From positions 1-9,827 of the forward strand of contig DPEO01000061.1 of NCBI GenBank assembly GCA_003530935.1: a stretch of DNA of 9,827 nt, given 5' to 3'. The DNA is from Desulfomicrobiaceae bacterium. Lineage in GTDB: Bacteria; Desulfobacterota; Desulfovibrionia; Desulfovibrionales; Desulfomicrobiaceae. Positions 5,757-9,827 of this stretch are shown here, piece after piece. A program made the position numbers and the translations under genes. Within the stretch, counting starts at the first letter, position 1. Each line of letters starts with the position of its first letter. A model generated the notes under the pieces. It made no database searches and was not told the origin of the DNA. It saw only the letters and a program-made list of their open reading frames with translations.

Positions 5757-8700
5757 CGGATCTCTTCTCGCTGCCCCTTTCCGGCCGCGTGCTCGTGGAA
5801 GCCAGCGCCGGCACCGGCAAGACCTACTCATTGGAGATCCTCTTCATCCGCCTGGTGGCCCTGGAGGGCATCCCGGTGGAGCGTATCCTCACAGTCACCT
5901 TCACCGACGCCGCCACCCAGGAGCTCCGTTCCCGCCTCACCCAACGCCTGACCCATTGCCTGCGCCCCCCCGACACCTGTACCGACGATACCGTGATGCG
6001 CCACCTCAAAGAAGCCGAAGTCCGCGGCATCCCGGTGCGGGCCCGCTTGGCGGCGGCACGCCTGGCCATGGACCAGGCCCCCATCTGCACCATCCATGGT
6101 TTTTGCCAACGCCTCATCAACCGCTTCGGCCCCGGCGCCGGGCCAAGCGTGCTCACCGACGACGCCACCCCCATCATCCACCACGCGGCCATGGAATTGT
6201 GGCGCCAGGAGCTCTCCACGCTGCCCGGGCTTGCCGGCCAATACCTGCGCCAAACCCTACGCGTCGAGGACTTGGAAGCCCTCCTGAAGACCCCTGCCCT
6301 GGTCCAAGATCCCATCATCCGCCCTGCTCCTGCACCTGCGGATACCCATGAACTCTTCCGTACCCAGGACGCTTTCCAAGACGCACTCCAGACCGTGCAA
6401 GCGCATTGGGACGCCATCGAAAAGACCGTGGCCTGGTGCGAAACGCACCGTCAAACCGTGTTTCTGGGAAACCGCATCCGCCAAGCAACGCTTGCCAACG
6501 CCCTGGATGCTTGGCGACGATTCCTCGCCACGCCATGGAAAAAACCCACATCCCAGGACCAAGACGCCCTTTCCAAGCTCACGCCCGAACATTTGGGAAA
6601 GTGCCTCAAAGCCGGCGCAGACCCGAATTTCTCGCCCCTTGCCCGCCTCGCCGAGGCATGGAGCGCGGCGCAAGACTTCTATCACGCCGCGGACCTCTGG
6701 CGCACCCAAACCCTGGCCAGGGCTGCATCCACGGCCATGGCGCGCATCGACGCCGCCAGCGAGGAATTGGGGATGCACAGCTTCGACGCCCTCATCCGCC
6801 AGGCCGCCGCGTTGGTGGACGACCCAGAGATCTGCCGCCAGGCGCAGAAGGCGTGGCGTGTGGCCATCGTGGACGAATTTCAGGACACCGACGCCCTGCA
6901 AGAGCATATCCTCGCACGCCTCTTCGACCACGCGGGGCATTGCCGCATCACCGTCGGCGATCCCAAACAGGCCATCTACGCCTTCCGGGGCGCGGACATC
7001 CACGTGTATTTCGATGCCGCCGCCCGCTGCGAGCACCGAGCCACCCTCGACACCAACTACCGCGCCGCCCCTGCCCTGGTAGCGGCCGTCAACGCCATCT
7101 TCTCCCGCCATGCGAACGCCTTCGTGCTCCCGCAAATGGCGTTTTCCCCGGTGCAGCCCCGGCCTGCGCCGTGGCCCCGCATGGAGGACCCGGACTGCTC
7201 CGCGGCTTGCGTGCTTTGGCGCGTGCCGGCCCCGGACAAACCCCTTGCCCAAAACGCGGCCATCCCCCTGCTTGCCCAGGCCGTGGCTGCGGAGATCCAC
7301 CGCTTGCTTGTCCGGGACGTGCGTCTGGACGGGGCCCCCATCCACCCCGGCCACATAGCGGTGCTGGTGGACACCCGCGCGCAGATGCTCCCCGTGGCCA
7401 GGGCCCTGGAAGCCGCCCGCATCCCCTGCATCCTGGAAGAAGACGCCTCGGTACTCGACAGCGCCGAGGCAGAAGGGGTGCTCGCCCTGCTCGACGCCAT
7501 GCGCGAGCCCCGGCGCCGCGCCCGCGTGGCCACGGCCCTGGCCACGGACCTCTTGGGCTTTGACGCCACCGCCATCCGACAGCTCCACGACCACCCCGAA
7601 AAGTTGGAGATCTGGCAGGAACGTTTCGCCGACGCCATGGACGTGTGGCGCCGCCAAGGGGTGGTGGCAGCCCTGGAGATGCTGTTCACCCGCGCCAATA
7701 CGCGAGCGCGCCTGCTGGAGTTCCCCCAGGGGTTGCGGGCGGTGACCAACCTCGACCACGTGCTGGAGCTCTTGCAATTCCACGAAAGCCGGGGAGCCAC
7801 GCCCGCAGCGCTCTGCCGCTTCGTGGCCAGCCCCGGCACAGCACCCAACAGCGCCACCACACTGCGGCCCATCGGCGCTGAAGAGGCGGTGCGCATCCTT
7901 ACGGTGCACAAGAGTAAGGGGCTGGAATTTCCAGTTGTTTTTTGCCCATACCTCTTCCGGCCGACCGAGGCGGGGTCCCCGCCGCTGTTCTACCACGACG
8001 ATCGCGGCCTCATCATGGACTTGGCGGGCGGCGCCGAGGCCCAAACCCTGGCCCAGAAGGAAGCCCTGGCCGAGGGCGTGCGTCTGGCCTACGTGGCCCT
8101 CACCCGGGCCAGCCACCGCCTCTATTTCGCCTGGGGCCGCATCAATCGGGCCGACACATCGGGCCTGGCCTGGGTCCTGCACGGAAGCCGCAACACGGTA
8201 CGCTGGAAAGACCTCGAGGACGCCGACGTGGACGCCGACCTCGCCCCCTTGGCAGAAGTCGTCTCGGTGCAGCCCCTGCCCAGCGCCCTTCCCCGACCTT
8301 GGGACCCGCCGCAGCCCGCCTGGGAGCTTCACATCGCCCCGTGGACGCGGAGCCTCGATTCGCCTCCGGCCATCCAGAGCTTTACCGGCCTGATGCGGGG
8401 GCTCGTCCCAACCCGACCGGGATGGGACGACGAGCCGCCCGAAGCGCCTGCGACGCCCCCGGAGGCTCCGCAAGAACCCTGGGATATTGCCCGGTTTCCC
8501 CGCGGCCCGGTGGCGGGCTCCTGTATTCACGCCATCTGGGAAGACGTGTCACAGGCCGCCACTACGGACACGCCGGTGGAAGAAGCCGTGCGCCGGGGCC
8601 TTGAGACATATGGCCTGGATTTGCGCTGGACCGAGACCTTGACCCAGATGGTGGACCATGTTCTCGACGCCGACCTGGGCGGCTTTTGCCTGCGCGAGCA

Positions 8701-9184
8701 CCAAGGCTGGGTGGCGGAGATGGAATTTCTCCTGCCCACAGCGGGATTGAGCCACCAGGAGCTCGCGCTCCTGACCCAATCCTTGAGCGGCCGCGCGTCA
8801 CGCTGCGTTCGCGACATGGGTCCGGGATGGATCACCGGCTTTGTGGACGCGGTGCTGGAAATCCGCGGCCGGTACTACGTGGTGGACTGGAAGACCCACC
8901 TTTTGGGAGAAACCCCCAGCGCCTATACCCCAGACGCCATGGCCAAGGTCATGAAGGAACACGGCTACGATCTGCAGGCCGCCTTGTATCTGGCCGCTCT
9001 CGACCGCCTGCTCGCCGCACGCATGCCCGGACGCGATCCCCTGGAACTTTTGGGAGGAGCCTTTTTCCTCTTCGTGCGCGGCGTCCATCCCCGCTATCCC
9101 GGACACGGCATCGTCCATATCCCCGCCCATCCCCCCACCATCCACGCCATGCGCAGTCGCCTATGCTCTCTGCCCCGAAACTGA
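5753..9184 (+). CDS. recB: Exodeoxyribonuclease V beta subunit (RecB helicase-nuclease)
   Basis: RecB is the 3'-5' SF1A helicase and sole nuclease of RecBCD, and loads RecA after Chi. It has 1143 aa, close to E. coli (1180). Helicase motifs are complete: Walker A AGTGKT (19-24), Ia ILTVTFTDAATQELRSRL (45-62), Ib CTIHGFCQRLI (112-122), II DEFQDTD (374-380), III GDPKQAIYAFRGAD (402-415), IV TNYR (434-437), V ILTVHKSKGLEFPVV (715-729), VI YVALTRASHRLY (780-791). A Pro-rich linker (about 890-912) precedes the C-terminal nuclease domain, where His926 (GSCIHAIWE), Asp1032 (GFVDAVLE), Asp1045 and Lys1047 (VVDWKTHLLG) and the YDLQAALYL block (1072-1080) correspond to E. coli His956, Asp1067, Asp1080 and Lys1082. 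The nuclease should be active. The start is ATG 5753, overlapping the recC stop by 4 bases, with GAGG at 5742-5745. An in-frame open stretch upstream lies inside recC and is not used. Confidence 0.97.
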   Translation: MTDLFSLPLSGRVLVEASAGTGKTYSLEILFIRLVALEGIPVERILTVTFTDAATQELRSRLTQRLTHCLRPPDTCTDDTVMRHLKEAEVRGIPVRARLAAARLAMDQAPICTIHGFCQRLINRFGPGAGPSVLTDDATPIIHHAAMELWRQELSTLPGLAGQYLRQTLRVEDLEALLKTPALVQDPIIRPAPAPADTHELFRTQDAFQDALQTVQAHWDAIEKTVAWCETHRQTVFLGNRIRQATLANALDAWRRFLATPWKKPTSQDQDALSKLTPEHLGKCLKAGADPNFSPLARLAEAWSAAQDFYHAADLWRTQTLARAASTAMARIDAASEELGMHSFDALIRQAAALVDDPEICRQAQKAWRVAIVDEFQDTDALQEHILARLFDHAGHCRITVGDPKQAIYAFRGADIHVYFDAAARCEHRATLDTNYRAAPALVAAVNAIFSRHANAFVLPQMAFSPVQPRPAPWPRMEDPDCSAACVLWRVPAPDKPLAQNAAIPLLAQAVAAEIHRLLVRDVRLDGAPIHPGHIAVLVDTRAQMLPVARALEAARIPCILEEDASVLDSAEAEGVLALLDAMREPRRRARVATALATDLLGFDATAIRQLHDHPEKLEIWQERFADAMDVWRRQGVVAALEMLFTRANTRARLLEFPQGLRAVTNLDHVLELLQFHESRGATPAALCRFVASPGTAPNSATTLRPIGAEEAVRILTVHKSKGLEFPVVFCPYLFRPTEAGSPPLFYHDDRGLIMDLAGGAEAQTLAQKEALAEGVRLAYVALTRASHRLYFAWGRINRADTSGLAWVLHGSRNTVRWKDLEDADVDADLAPLAEVVSVQPLPSALPRPWDPPQPAWELHIAPWTRSLDSPPAIQSFTGLMRGLVPTRPGWDDEPPEAPATPPEAPQEPWDIARFPRGPVAGSCIHAIWEDVSQAATTDTPVEEAVRRGLETYGLDLRWTETLTQMVDHVLDADLGGFCLREHQGWVAEMEFLLPTAGLSHQELALLTQSLSGRASRCVRDMGPGWITGFVDAVLEIRGRYYVVDWKTHLLGETPSAYTPDAMAKVMKEHGYDLQAALYLAALDRLLAARMPGRDPLELLGGAFFLFVRGVHPRYPGHGIVHIPAHPPTIHAMRSRLCSLPRN

Positions 9185-9827
9185 TCTCCCACCGTGCTCC
9201 GGAGCTTGGCTTCACCCCCCAAGACCTCCTGGCCGCCGGGGCGCTCTTCCACCTCGGCGCGCCCCTGGCCGTGGCCCTGGCCGCAGCCCTGCTCTCCCAA
9301 GGCGCCCGACGCGGACACACCTGCCTTGCCGAAGGAGAAATCACCGCCCGGATGGAGGCCATCGATGCCGAGCTCGCCCCCCAACTCACGGCCACGGGGA
9401 TGCCGTGGATCAGCACCCAGGGCGACCCTGCCCCTCTGGCCCGAAGCTGCGGACGCCTCTATCTCTGGCGGCATTACCACCACGAGACCGAACTTGCGAA
9501 GCGCCTCCTCCACCTGGCCCAATGCCGACCCGAGGTGGATACTGCCTGGCTTGCCGCGGCCCTGCCTCGATTTTTTCCGAACCTCGGACCAGAGCCGGAC
9601 TTCCAGGCCCTGGCGGCCCTGCAAGTGGTCACGCGCCAGCTCACCATCATCGCCGGCGGCCCGGGCACCGGCAAGACCACCACTCTGGCCCGGGCCCTGG
9701 GTCTCTATGCCGCCCACGCCGTCCACGCGAGGGGCATACGTCCCCGCATCCTTTTGGCCGCGCCCACGGGCAAGGCCGCGGCGCGCATGCGCGAGGCCCT
9801 CGCCAGCGCCCTGCCCGCACTTCCCCC
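9163..9827 (+). CDS. recD: Exodeoxyribonuclease V alpha subunit (RecD), N-terminal part
   Basis: RecD is the 5'-3' SF1B helicase of RecBCD, the fast motor that moves on the opposite strand from RecB. 221 codons are open from ATG 9163 to the window edge; the family is about 600 aa, so roughly a third is present. Visible are the N-terminal RecD domain with GHTCL (51-55) and RLYLWRHYHHE (98-108), the Walker A loop GGPGTGKTTT (165-174) and the motif Ia region APTGKAAARM (200-209). The start is inferred from homology length and from the 22-base overlap with the end of recB. I see no clear Shine-Dalgarno, so coupling to recB termination is likely. The third place in the order recC-recB-recD supports the call. 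RecD2, the stand-alone form, is less likely given this context and the N-terminal motif. Confidence 0.95.
   Translation, partial: MLSAPKLISHRAPELGFTPQDLLAAGALFHLGAPLAVALAAALLSQGARRGHTCLAEGEITARMEAIDAELAPQLTATGMPWISTQGDPAPLARSCGRLYLWRHYHHETELAKRLLHLAQCRPEVDTAWLAAALPRFFPNLGPEPDFQALAALQVVTRQLTIIAGGPGTGKTTTLARALGLYAAHAVHARGIRPRILLAAPTGKAAARMREALASALPALP

Noticed and set aside
6257..8530. 757-codon open frame on the minus strand opposite recB
   Set aside because: It lies wholly antisense to a gene with complete family motifs. Its translation is low-complexity and Gly/His/Gln/Val-rich with no recognisable domain, as expected from GC-rich third-position bias.

Overview
The window is GC-rich, densely coded bacterial DNA. 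It most likely comes from a member of the Desulfovibrionales (Thermodesulfobacteriota, formerly Deltaproteobacteria). The basis is the partial flagellin on the minus strand, whose N-terminal region closely resembles Desulfovibrio flagellins as I remember them. No database search was possible, so species and genus are left open.

Layout. Positions 1-512 hold the N-terminal part of a flagellin gene on the minus strand, running off the left edge. A 213-base, AT-richer divergent intergenic region (513-725) separates it from flaG (726-1076, plus strand). It carries a near-perfect sigma-28 (FliA-type) promoter pointing at flaG and a plausible sigma-54 (-24/-12) promoter pointing at flagellin. After a 139-base gap come five plus-strand genes that are almost fused: an eight-helix membrane protein (1216-2115), a small HD-superfamily hydrolase of the COG2316 type (2112-2663), recC (2667-5756), recB (5753-9184) and the first 221 codons of recD (9163 to the right edge). 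Junctions are ATGA overlaps (membrane protein/HD and recC/recB), a 3-base gap (HD/recC) and a 22-base overlap (recB/recD). Together these predict one translationally coupled operon.

How the genes work together. Flagellin and FlaG belong to the late flagellar class: filament subunit, and a small protein linked to filament length or assembly. RecB, RecC and RecD would form the heterotrimeric exodeoxyribonuclease V, a helicase-nuclease that processes double-strand ends for RecA-dependent repair and degrades foreign linear DNA. The RecB helicase motifs and the RecB nuclease catalytic residues all appear intact, and the RecD Walker A is intact. The two genes ahead of recC are the less explained part. 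The membrane protein looks like an internal duplication of a four-helix unit with faint resemblance to PsiE. The HD protein carries a Glu where I remember an Asp in its family. Why a membrane protein and an HD hydrolase should be co-translated with RecCBD is unknown to me, and this is the most interesting point of the window.

No RNA genes, insertion sequences, CRISPR arrays or attachment sites were seen. There is no gene-free stretch above 300 bases.
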